From contig OY755170.1 of the NCBI GenBank assembly GCA_963576735.1, forward strand, positions 24,288,875 through 24,352,874: DNA of 64,000 nt. Reading direction: 5' to 3'. The translations under genes were made by a program, and so were the position numbers. Under the pieces are notes generated by a model that saw only the letters and a program-made list of their open reading frames with translations, did no database searches and was not told the DNA's origin. The DNA comes from Bedellia somnulentella. Its lineage: Eukaryota; Arthropoda; Insecta; Lepidoptera; Bedelliidae. Below are positions 39,401 through 52,011 of this stretch, in pieces. Numbering within the stretch: the stretch's first letter is position 1; each line of letters starts with the position of its first letter.

Positions 39401-42400
39401 TATAGCAGTGAGTGTATGTATGTATATATGTATGTACAAGTCAATAAAGTTGGAGTGTTTGTTATGTTGCATGTATTAATGCAGCATTTTTTTGTTTACC
39501 TTGTCTGTTTGTTCCAGCCAATCTTTGTAGACTGAGCCGACCATCATGATAGAACTTTCACTTTCAGATAGTTGATGTAATAAAGAGTAATTTATGCATT
39601 TGCATCTTTTTTCAATAACTATTATTACCCGTGTCAAACTGAGTCCACTAATATAATCTGTCTTTTCATATGTTTCTTTGTCTGTTTGTTACGGCTGAAC
39701 CGATCTTGACGGAATTTTCATTGGTAGCTATCTAATGCGTTTAAGAATAACTTAAACATTTTATATGCTACCAAAATACCATATACCATTTGCTGTGTAG
39801 TGTCGGCTTAGAATAACACTACCCCATTACTACCCCGTAAGTGGCGACTAAGGGTGTAGGGGCTTTTTAAGTGATTTTTGGGCGACGTGGTTGGAGACCC
39901 GTCACCGTTTATTATTATCATCATCTTTTCCCCAAGCAACTTCCAAAAGTGGCTGAGGAATTTCTAATTCTCTAAATGCTCTGGCTACCCCTTCATGGGA
40001 TTTATAGCCGTGAGTATGTATGCAAAATACTATATTCCCTACGTTCCAGGAGAATCCACGTACTGGTGCGGTCTCTGCGGCAAGCGTTTCACAAACGCTG
40101 TGGCCGTGGAGAACCACTCGAAGAGCCACGAGCAGTGCCAGCTGTTCTGCTCCAGGTGTGCCAGCACCTTCACCTCCACGGCGCAGCTGTGCGACCATAT
40201 ACGGTAACTTTATTTTACAAACATACATACATACTTACATACATACAGCTGTTCTGCTCCAGGTGTGCCAGCACCTTCACCTCCACGGCGCAGCTGTGCG
40301 ACCATATACGGTAACTTTATTTTACAAACATACATACATACTTACATACATACATACATACAGCTGTTCTGCTCCAGGTGTGCCAGCACCTTCACCTCCA
40401 CGGCGCAGCTGTGCGACCATATACGGTAACTTTATTTTACAAACATACATACATACTTACATACATACATACATACAGCTGTTCTGCTCCAGGTGTGTCA
40501 GCACCTTTACCTCCACGGCGCAGCTGTGCGACCATATACGGTATTCATATTTTTAAGTATAGAACTCAAACGTTCACGCCGAATATCCCCGAAGGGTTTG
40601 GCAGAGGTACTAATACTTTTGAACATCACGTGGCACTGTCACCTGGTTTTCAGGGTACCCACGTTTTGCTTGGACAGTGAATTTAAACGATAGGGGTAGG
40701 TTTATCGCCGTTTTTTGCGAATACACTGTTAAATGACTAAGTACAACTCAGACATATGGGTTTCCTCACGATGTTTGCCCTCAACGTTAACAACCATGAT
40801 AAATTAACCACACATATGATTTTAGAAAAGAGAAATTGATGTTGGCCTGAACCGGGATTTGAACTCACGCCTGTCTGTTTACAGGCGGGTGTTCTACCCA
40901 TTGGACTATCATGTCACAAAAAACACTAAATTTAAATAATAATGGAATAAATATTCGATATATAAAGTTCACAAAAAATAATTTATATATTAATGATTGA
41001 TGATGATGAAACCGTGATAGCCCAGTGGGTAGAACACTCGGTTGTCGTGCAAATGACTAGTGTTCAAATCCTGGGTCGGGCCTACACCAATTTGTCTTTT
41101 CTAAAGACATATGTGTGGTTAATTTATCATGGTTGTTAACGGTGAGGGAAAACATCGTGAGGAAACCCACATGGCTAAGTTGTACTTAGTCATGTGACAG
41201 TGTATTCGTACAAAACGGCGATAGGCCTGCCCCCTATCACGTGAGTACACTGTCCATGCAAAACGTGGGTACTCTGAACACCAGGTGACAAAGTCACGTG
41301 ATGTTCAGAAGTATTAGTACCTCTGCCAACCCCTTCGGGAATATTCGGCGTGAACGTTTATGTTTATGTTATGTTATGTTATTAATGATTAAATAAGCAT
41401 ATAAACTGTGGCAGCAAAATGGCAAGCATTTCAGCGTGCTATAGCATATAAATTATACATGTACTATGAAGGGATAGAGTGTCAGAATTATAATGATTCG
41501 GTGTAGTTGCATTTAGCATATGAATACGGACTCAATTGAAAGGTAAATTTGACCTAAAGCACGTGGTGAGTACGTCATCAGAAAAATTAGATACTCGTAG
41601 ATTTTGTATGAACAATCTGTGGCTAAGATCTTTTCTCATGTAGCATATATGCTCTCGCATGTAGCACATATACACACCTTGCTAGGGGCTGGATTTTAGA
41701 GCACTCACAGTTTACTTGGACAGTTTATTCATGTAATATGAAGCCGGCCTATCACCGCTTTAGATGAATACAATGTCACATGACTTAGTACGACTCAGCT
41801 ATCTCGGTTTCCTTACGATGTTTTCCCTTTCGTTAACATCCATGATAAATAAACCGCACATATGCCTTTAAAAGGCACATTGCTTTTGGTTTCACCCGGG
41901 ATTTATACCCACGCATGATAGGCTTTTATTCTCCCCCCTATCACGGTCGTTATAATATGTATATCACACGGCTCAAATGTTGTCAAGAAGAGATCGCTTT
42001 CAGTGATAAGACTAACTGTAAGAACAAGAGTAACTGCATAACTTTTTGTAGGTATTTAATATCTGCAATGTTGAGTCAATCCATTGTATTCTTTTACGTA
42101 ACGTCTATAATTACCCCAGTGACCGCCACAATGAGTCCGCCTGGCCGTGGTCGCTCCCCAAGCCGTCGTGTCCGGTCTGCCGGCGCACGTTCCGGACCAC
42201 CGCCGGACGGGACCACCACGTGGGGTCGCACGGGGACCTCGACTGCGATCAGTGTGGGATGCATTTCAGAAGGTTATACTCTTTACATGCATATACTCAC
42301 GGCTATAAATACCTAGATAGTGAAGCCAGAGCTACGGAATAAGAAATTCGTAGCTACTTTTGGAAGTTAAGTAGGGAAAAAAATGTGAAGCCAAAACTAC

Positions 42401-45400
42401 ACAGCTAACACCAAATAGCTGTTAATATAGATGACCTATTCATATTGACACTGACTAGTGAGTCACGACGTGGTATAACACGGGGACCTCCCTTGCGACC
42501 AGTGTAGGATGCATTTCCAAAGGAATGCCCTCTATACATACATACCTACTGTATGATCTTATTTATACTCTCAAATCGGCTTGGAAACGATCAGTTTAAG
42601 GGCATCCTCTGACTTGGCGCTCACTCTTAACTCCCTGACAGGAAAGAAAATAAAACGGGACCACGCGAGTGCAGTAAAAATACTAGCAGTTCTAGCTCTT
42701 ACGCCCCCATGATATCTATGCAGTTCTAGTATCTACATATTAAGACACATAATTTATTCGCACATCATCAGCAATGCGCACCCATCGCCTAGTACACGGC
42801 GGTATCCGCGCTTGGCTGTGTCCTCGTTGCGACAAACGCGAGAATATCCCGTAAACATTTTTGAAGTACAAACAAAATGTATCAGTATCTAACTTCTCGT
42901 ATGCTTGCTCTTACTGCCTATCCTGCTAGCATTACAGTACGATAAAACTCCAAACATACATATATGATACCATTGACCAACTCCCATTCGCAGATCATCA
43001 GCAATGCGCACCCATCGCCTAGTACACGGTGGTATCCGCGCCTTGCCGTGTCCTCGCTGCGACAAACGGTTCCGAGTGCGCTCCGACCTGCGCGCGCATC
43101 TGCGGACCAAGCATCCCGAGAAAATCTTTGTTGTGGAGGTAATGTATGAGTAATACACTGATTATAGTCCAAGATCCCGGTGCCCCCAGACGTTACTTAT
43201 TTTCTCATAAGAAATATAAATGGGATAAAGTAGTGTTAGTACATACCTGCTACCTTGGGTCGACGGCCAATTCATAGGTACCAGGTGCTAAAGGTAGATA
43301 AATACAGTGCTGAGTTTTCTTAAATTCTCAGTGCTGATTTTTACATATGTTTTAGATATTGTTGTTAAAAATTAATAATCATTATTGCCAGACGCTTTCC
43401 ATCGGCGCTTACCCTTACCAGACGCTTTAAAGCTTAAAAAAATTATTACATATTCTTACTTACAATCTCACTCTTGATTTTTATGTATGATACTTGGGGA
43501 ACTATTTTGACACCCCTGGTCAGCAGCCAGACCAATTGGAGGGGTCAAACATCCCCCCAGACACACATAAAGTGTCGCTAAAATTCTGCTCTGTTCGATA
43601 TAATCAAGAGAGATTAAAGATTCGTTACATACAAAATGGAAGCGAACCTGAAGATTACAAGGTATTTTAAAGTGATCTGGGTTGAGAAAATTTTATAAAT
43701 AATAAATATAAGTTTCTTTAACCTATGTTTCACATCTTATCATCGAGTTAAATTGAATACTACTATTTAAAAAAATAATGTTTATTAAATCTTAAAATTA
43801 TACAAAGCTATACATGTAGTTTGAACATTCAGCGTGATCCTTACTGTCATCATCGTTTAAGTTTGATAAGTCATTATCAACCCAATGTTGGCATTGACTA
43901 TCTTCATTATCATCCATATTACTTTCATTTTCTGTAACAAAAATAACATAATTAAGAATGAAAGAGTTATACGGTTATATCAATTATTCAAATTTAAAGT
44001 ATAATACCTGATTCTTCTTGAAGCGATTCACTGACAAATCTCGGCAATTAGTCCCCATCGAACCAGTTAAAATGATATTTATTATCTTTCAACGTCCACC
44101 CATTATTGTCAGGACTAAAAATACTAATTTTCTTCATATGAGCATTTTTCCAAAGACTAGTGATATAATTACCTCGTCGAAACTGCTGTGAAAGCTCACT
44201 TTTGCATGGTGGCAAGTTACTAGCATCAAAGTTTTTCACATTTTTACGATTGAACTCTTCATTTACGTCACAAACCATAAAAGTGTTGATGAAGAGTTGG
44301 AGTCGGGCAGCATCTACGTCAATCATTCCGGCCACGTTGTACAGTTCACAATTAAATTTTTGTATAATGTTGAACACATTTTGCTCCAGTTCTAAGTCAC
44401 TGAATAAGTCTACATCGCCGAGTTTCATAAATGCTATCTACTTTTTTTTTTCAATTCAATAATTTGCTTGCCTTTTCTAAAAAAAGCTGGATTGTAATCA
44501 CAACCAGTCATTGCGTGAAATCCTGGCAAGCAACGGCTTAATGTAGGTCCTAATGTTTATAAATCTCAGTGATATCAATGTATCTAACTTTATTTCCAGT
44601 GCCAGTCAATATCCACACATCATCATTTTTTAAATGATGCATATTGCCCAGCATAATTACTGCAATATCGGTGTATAATATTATAATATACAATATTCAA
44701 AAGATATCCATAAATAGATATCTCTCTCACACGAAAACGTAGAAATAATGACCTCGCGCCACAGACATGTATTTGAATAGATGCCGCAAGTGCATGTACT
44801 TCGCGTGTAAAAACTGAGTAAAATTATCTTAGTTTATCGCCATTTGATTGAGTCCGTGCTAGAACGTTCTCGGTGACAGATGTCAAGCTAAATATAAAAA
44901 ATGCCTAATTGTGCCGTATTGAGTTGCAAAAACTATCTAAATAAAGCGGGACTAATTAATAGAAAAGATTTCCTTTCATCGGTAGGTCACTTTATTATTA
45001 GATAATGTGGTTTTTATTGCAAAATCAATTATTTCGTGTTTGTTGTGGTTTTACACTGAAAAACTTTTAAACGAGTGCGTATCGCTTAATTTATAATACA
45101 TTGCCGCTTTTAGTTACAAAGCTATCTAGTATGGCTTGTCTATTAAAACACGCAATGAACATCAAAATGAACGATATTTTCACCTGTCAATCAGCTACAT
45201 GGTACGGTAGCTATTGTCATATTTCTGTCATTCTAAGCAAAATGTGTTGTACCTACACAGATAGTTGTATTCGATTCTAATTCTAATCGATTTTGGGAAC
45301 AGAGAAATGATAATATTCGCGATGGATGATCCATGTATCTAAAATATTTTTATTACTACAATGTTTCTGTTAAATAATTAATTGGAATACTCTTGTTTTA

Positions 45401-48400
45401 ACTTTGTTTTTATTTAATAAAAGAACAGTTTAATTTTAGTAACAAGTTTTTCTCTAAGCTACATTTCTTAACGTGTGGTATGTGTCAGTCTTTATTTACT
45501 TCCTTCCTTCACTCAGTGTTGCCAATATAAATGTACATATATACACGAACACGCCTCCTTACATAAGTTCAAAGCTTCTTAAGTACTACAGTAATTATAA
45601 TCAATTCCGTGCTAAACATTTTAATTTACAAAATGATAGTGAACTTCAATATGCTTAGAATTCTTTGTAAAGTTTCCATACTTAGAAATAGCTACAGCTG
45701 CTGAATTATCTTCATAGATTTTAACTGGTTTACAAACCTTAGTAAAGACATCATTCACTACACAAATGAGAAAATTTAATTCTGTTACTGCTTCTGATAA
45801 TTCTACATATTCAGCAAATGTTGAAGAGTTTGTTACACTCCTTTGTTTTTTTTTATTTCCAATATTGAACAAACGAAGAGTTCCGTACTATCATCTATAA
45901 TAGAAAATAACGTTTTTGTATGGGAGCCTCTTTGATATTTACTTTACTGTTATTTAATTATTTATTTTGAAAGGTGATTTACAAGTAAATATACTATGAA
46001 AATTTTAAATATCTACTTATTAACGTTTTAATATTGAGCAAACAAATACGGAAAAAATCACGTTTATTGCAAGGGGCCCCCTTAAAATCCTTTTTTTTAC
46101 TTGTAGTTTTTGTTATAGCGGCAACAGAAACACGTCATTTGTGAAATTTCAGCTTTCTAGTTATCAATGTTTATGAGATACAGCCTAAATACTTGATTAT
46201 TTTTCCTTCTGTACAAGTTATTTTATTTGTTTTTTTTTCAATCCGAATTAGTTCTGGGTTGTATAATATTTTGTCATAGCGCCTTCTACTGGCTTTCCTT
46301 TTTGTAGATAAAATTTCTTCTCGGGTTTTTTTAAAATCATTTTGTAACTTTCCGAGAACAAATTATTAAAACTAGTTAATTAGGTAGGTTATCAATAAGG
46401 ACAAGATATTATAATAATAAAGGCTACTGAACTACTCACTAACTAACTGACTCATTAACTCACTGATTTAGATCGTTATTCTCCGAGAAGATGTAGGGGT
46501 GGGGGAAAATAATGAAGGAAGAGTTGCTCAGAATAAAAATGAGGCCATGAGAAAATAGCGTTATTAAAAAACAGGTATAATTCTATATTTATCATTCTTC
46601 TGTCAATTTATCATTCGTCTGTCGATGCACTCGAATATAATCGATTGAATCGTTTACGCGCTGACGGGGAGTTCCCATCACTAAATTGCTCATGTGACGT
46701 CACAGTAGGTGGAAAAATAATGGCACGCTTGGTTTCTATACAAGAAATAACACTTGCGTTATCTATTCAAATACAGATCTGTGCCTCGCGCTTATACACA
46801 TAGCGACACTTTATGTGTGTCTGGGGGGATGTTTGACCCCTCCAATTGGTCTGGCTGCTGACCAGGGGTGTTCAAATAGTTCCCCAAGTATCATACATAA
46901 AAATCAAGAGTGAGATTGTAAGTAAGAATATGTTTTTTTTTTTGAAGTTTTAAAGTGTCTGGTAAGGGTAAGCGCCGATGGAAAGTGTCTGGCAATAAAG
47001 ATTATTAATTTTTAACAACAATATCTAAAACATATGTAAAAATCTGCACTGAGAATTTAAGAAAAATCAGCACTGTATTTATCTACCTTTAGCACCTGGT
47101 ACCTATGAATTGGCCGTCGACCCAAGGTAGCAGGTATGCACACACTCAAAGTACGTACTAACACTACTTTATCCCATTTATATTTCTTATGAGAAAATAA
47201 GTAACGTCTGGGGGCACCAGGATCTTACTCTATTAGGTTAGCGTTTCAGAAGACCCTTGTTGTTGAGGTATTTTGTATGGATGTGGTATGATGAAGTTAG
47301 TGTATGACAAACGGTTCCAAGTGCGCTCCGACCTGCGCGCGCATCTGCGTACCAAGCATCCCGAGAAAATCTTTGTTGTGGAGGTAATGTATGAGTAATA
47401 CACTGATTAGGTTAGCGTTTCAGAAGATCCTTGTTGAGGTATAGTGTATGGATGTGGTATGATGAAGTTAGTGTATGACAAACGGTTCCGAGTGCGCTCC
47501 GACCTGCGCGCGCATCTGCGGACCAAGCATCCTGAGAAGATTTTTGTCGTTGAGGTATGGTATGAGTGTTATAGTGATTAGGTTAGCGTTACAGAAGATC
47601 TTTTTTTGTTGAGGTTAAGTGTATGGTAAAGTATAATTAAGGTAGTGTTAAGATCAGTGTATGACAAACGGTTTCGAGTGCGCTCTGACCTTTGCGTGCA
47701 TCTGCGGACCAAGCATCCTGAGAAGATCTTTGTTGTGGAGGTAATGTATGAGGAATACACTGATTAGGTTAGCGTTTCAGAAGATCATACATACATATAC
47801 ATAAACTCACGCCATTATTTCCCATTGAGATAGGCAGACACTATCGATCGTCACTGTATGATCCTGGCAAAGCTCTCTAGCTTCGTTTACAACCATCAAT
47901 CTTTTCATGCATGCTCTTTTATTCTTCATACTTCGGACGCCGGCCTTTTTGAGCACACACTCAATTTGGTCTAGGTGTGTCCTCCGTGGTCGTCCTCTAC
48001 TCACATTACCTTCCACATTGGATCTATAGATCTCTTTCACCAATTTACTATCATCCATCCTCTCTATGTGCCCAAACCATCTCAACATTCCTTTTTCCAC
48101 CTTTTTTACAATATCATCTTTCACGCCGCACCTTTCACGAATCACGTCATTTCTCACACGATCACATAACCTTACATTGCAAAATTTTCTGAGGGATCTC
48201 ATCTCTACAGCATTCACTCTGCTCTCTTGCTTCTTCTGCCACACCCAACAATCACTGCCATACATAAGCGTAGGAACTAGAACAGCGTCATGCACTGCCA
48301 TTCGGGCCTTTTCTGACACCGACTGACTAGAAATGAGACTATACAAAGCCTCCTTAATCGCATTACCCTTTTTCATTCTTCTCTCGATATCTTCATCACA

Positions 48401-51400
48401 CTTTCCATCCCTAGTAAACAAACTTCCCAAATATACAAACTCTTTCACTTGTTCCACTTTCTTACCATTAATTTCAATCACGCATTCGGTCATATTTTCC
48501 TCTCTCTCAAGATCCAGAATATCCTTGTTGGTTAAGTATAGTGTATGGATGTGATATGATAAAGGTAGTGTATGGCAAACGGTTCCGAGTGCGCTCCGAC
48601 CAGCGCGCGCATCTGCGGACCAAGCATCCTGAGAAGATATTCGTTGTGGGGGAAATGTATGAAGAATACACTTTATATATTAAAAGCTATTGACAGCGAC
48701 TATAAAAGTGGGTCTTCAATGTTGTTTATTGGCTAACTTATTAGAACTCAAAGTATTTTTCAATAAATAAATTTTAGTCTTAAATATAAAGTTGATGTCC
48801 TAAAGAGTTATAGTTAGAGTGTCATAAGATGATTCCTGATGTTGTCAATAAAGATAATTTACTCACAAAAAAGTTTCTCAATACTATTGCAGAGTTAGGA
48901 ATGTTAAGTTGTAATAGAACATGGATATCTTATTGTGTCTGGTTCCTAAATTAGGAAAGTACCTGTGCCAGAGGAACCAGTACCATAAAAATAGAATCAC
49001 AAAACAGGACTCATCCTATGATGAACAAGCTATAAGAAGATCTTTTCTTCGATAGTTTAATGTTAAGTAGGATTTAAGTAGTAGTCTTAACAGTGAAGGT
49101 GACCTCATTCTCAGTTTTTACAAGATTTACCACCTAATCTCAGCCAAGAGTTTCCTCAAATCCCTTTTGTTATCATTTAACTCTAATGGTCGTATTTTTT
49201 TTTATTAAGCTTAAAGGACTGAACATTACTCCGGAGCAGATCCTGGATGTGCTGACAAGCAACAATATTGCGCCCGAAAAAGTGTTGGACATTAGCAAAA
49301 TATCTTTCCCGAAGGCAAGTATCAGTGCTTTAAAAAGTACCACTTATGTTTTACTTGTAATTTTATAAACATTTCGCCTTTACGGTACAAAAATCTCACA
49401 AAAATCTTTCAAAGATCCTTAAGCTTTTGAGTAAATCTAAAACTCTAGCTAACACTTTTATGATCACGCGACAGTGTATTCTCAAAAAGTGGGATAACAA
49501 TAACATTTAGTAAGGGATACTAACTCAACGATTTTTTTATAGGTAATACAAACACAAATGACATCTAACATCCAAGATAGTCCAATGGGTAGATAGAACG
49601 ACCGCCCGTCAATACAGACGGGCGTGAGTTCAAATCCTGGGTCGGGCTTCGCCGATTCGTTTTTTCTAAATCCATATGTGTCGTTAATTTATCATGGTTG
49701 TTAACTTTGAGGGAAAACATCGTGAGGAAACCCGCATGGCTGAGTTGTACTAGTCATGTGACTGTGTATTCGTACAAAACGGCATGGTTTTCCTCCTATC
49801 ACGTGAGTACACTGTCCAAGCAAAATGTGGGTACTCTGGACATCAGGTGACCATGTCACGTGATGTTTAGAAGTATTAGTACCTCTGCCAACCCCTTCTG
49901 GGATATACAGCGTAAACGCTTGAGTTGAGTATCTAAGAACCAACAATTTACATACATTGTACAAAATATTAGACCTTGGGCGTCGTCATGGCATACCATA
50001 ATCGTAAACATGTTCTTCAAACAAAAGTTGGGTACTTTGACTAGGTTTTGATGAAATGCATCGAGATATCATCTCATCTCATTTAATGAATGTATGTTAC
50101 AGGGAAGTTCAAGTGTGGTTCCTTGCAGTGAGCGCGCTCTAACGTTGCTCTCAGGAGCTAACAAGGATTCTAATCCGAACGTGGCCTCAACATCATCAGA
50201 AAAAGTGGCTACACTTTTATCCCCTCAGCCCCCTGAGTTGCCTTCGGTAGCATCGCTACCGTTAGTACCAGAGTTACCTTCGATACCAACTCTACCATTG
50301 ATACCAACAGTACCATTGCTACCGACACAACCATCGCTACCAACTCTACCATCGCTACCGACTCCTTGTAAGTTAAATTTGCTACAATCTTACTATTAAT
50401 AAAATATATAAGTTTAATGATGCACGTATGTATTTGATAATTGTGGTTTAGAAAGATTAGGAAAGCTGCCGCCTCTTCGAGTAAATACGATAAAAACAAT
50501 GTGCGATGAAATTATTTTATCATGAAAGAACAAACGCTAGCCGACAGATCAAAGGCTAGTCAATCATTGAATGATTTAAGCAGTCAAGATTGATGTATTG
50601 TGTAGTTACTATTATCACGCAATTTTTATTCTGCGGCGCTAGTATAGCAAGTAATAACAGTCGAGATATCTCGTCTGTCGTGGCTTCCGAAATTCTCGGA
50701 CTCCTCCCACTTTTGTTAGCACAGTCTTGTATGTCGAGAGAGGACGACAAATCTTTCATGGCCGAGAAGACGTTTATTCGTTCACTTTCCGTCGGTCAAT
50801 TAGGTTTTTTACTTTTTATTTCAGTGTGTATTTGAGTTCATTCAAAATTAGTTGGTGTCTTTCTACCACTTTGCTTACGGCTAATTATTTTACCCATTTT
50901 AGAGGTTTATGTAGGTATATTAAATACACTCTTATATTTTTCTCGTTTCATAACACATTATGGATAATATACCATTTATACAGCTTTGAGTAAACGAAAT
51001 TTCATCAGGTAGAAATTTTCAAGATTTTGTTGACGTTGGCAGAGAGAAGTTGTCATTCTATGGGTTATTTGCCACACATAAACAAGATGGTCGTTTCGTG
51101 TTGTTTTGTTATGTTTCTATCGGTTTTAAATATAAATAAACGGATTTCAAGGATGGAGTACTATTTGTTGATATAGTAAGTATATAAGTTTCTTTATGAA
51201 TATGCGAGTGATTATAAATGTGTTGTATAAGTTTAATGTGCATTTTTTTTAACTTTACAGACCAGTGTATTCGAAACTCAAAACACCATCCCCGATTTAG
51301 CCACTATTTGGCTTCATCCCTCCAATGCACAAGTGGATAGACCATGTGGAGTTGTGGACCCTCGTGACTTGAGGCCCATCCGGAGATCAAAGAATCCGGC

Positions 51401-51969
51401 AAACCGATATTGATCGGATGAGACATAATAAAATCGTAAGTTTTCATTTCACTTTTTAGAAGTCGTAAGTATAGCGTACAAGTAATAAAAAAGAAACAAT
51501 TCGCAATCTAAATCTAATGATTGATAGTATCTGCCTTCCCCAGTGAGAACTTTTGACGCGATCCTATGTATGTATTGACGATGATATGAAATAAGTAGTT
51601 AAACCAAAAATTAAATATTACTCCTCAATCTTATTTTGGAATAGACATAACACTTATACTTACCTATGCCACACCATACCTATACTCATGGCTATAAATC
51701 ACATTATTTTGTATAAAACAGGGTATATATATCTAGCCAAAACTTCTCAGTTCATTTAATTATGTATTGTTCATGTATGTACAAGTAAAGCTTCATCTAG
51801 GCATAGACACCTAAATAAGAACGTTAGGTGACCATGTTGTGCAGTACACATGATCTCTGTACCCCATCGTAAGGTTATGGATGGAGGTGTTATGACTAGA
51901 TAATACTTAGAATCACCAAAGTAACTAATGCATATTTTCTTTATTTTCAGAACATTGCAGAAAAGGAGT

Positions 51970-52011
<42 letters not shown>

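Larger units (their letters stand above)
43165..47232. mobile_element. 4-kb DNA transposon with ~420-bp inverted repeats
   Basis: Inverted repeats 43165 to about 43577 and about 46803-47232, starting TAG(A/T)..AAGATCC and then GGTGCCCCCAGACG. Flanked by TTA on both sides (43162-43164, 47233-47235). The neighbouring tandem copies of this intron preserve the empty site with a single TTA, so a 3-bp duplication is likely. Contents: a defective nuclease-like gene (minus), a THAP-like first exon (plus) and a copia fragment (minus). No complete transposase was found. A second copy lies at 62157-63845. Superfamily not assigned. Confidence 0.88.

Noticed and set aside
40020..40556. 178-residue open frame running through the exon 22 array
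   Set aside because: It reads through introns and (CATA)n in a frame different from the finger frame; it is a by-product of the repeats.
47305..48652. Regularly spaced repeats that could suggest a CRISPR-like array
   Set aside because: The units are 80-nt coding copies with splice donors in a eukaryotic intron; spacing and spacer similarity do not fit CRISPR.
50590..50835. 81-residue open frame between exon 26 and exon A
   Set aside because: No suitable splice sites in phase and no recognisable features.
51261..51340. Joining exon 26 directly to the exon at 51261 as the main form
   Set aside because: The phase gives a 26-residue tail with an early TAG, while the other frame is open for 50 codons to a TGA; exon 55566 fits exon 26 better.
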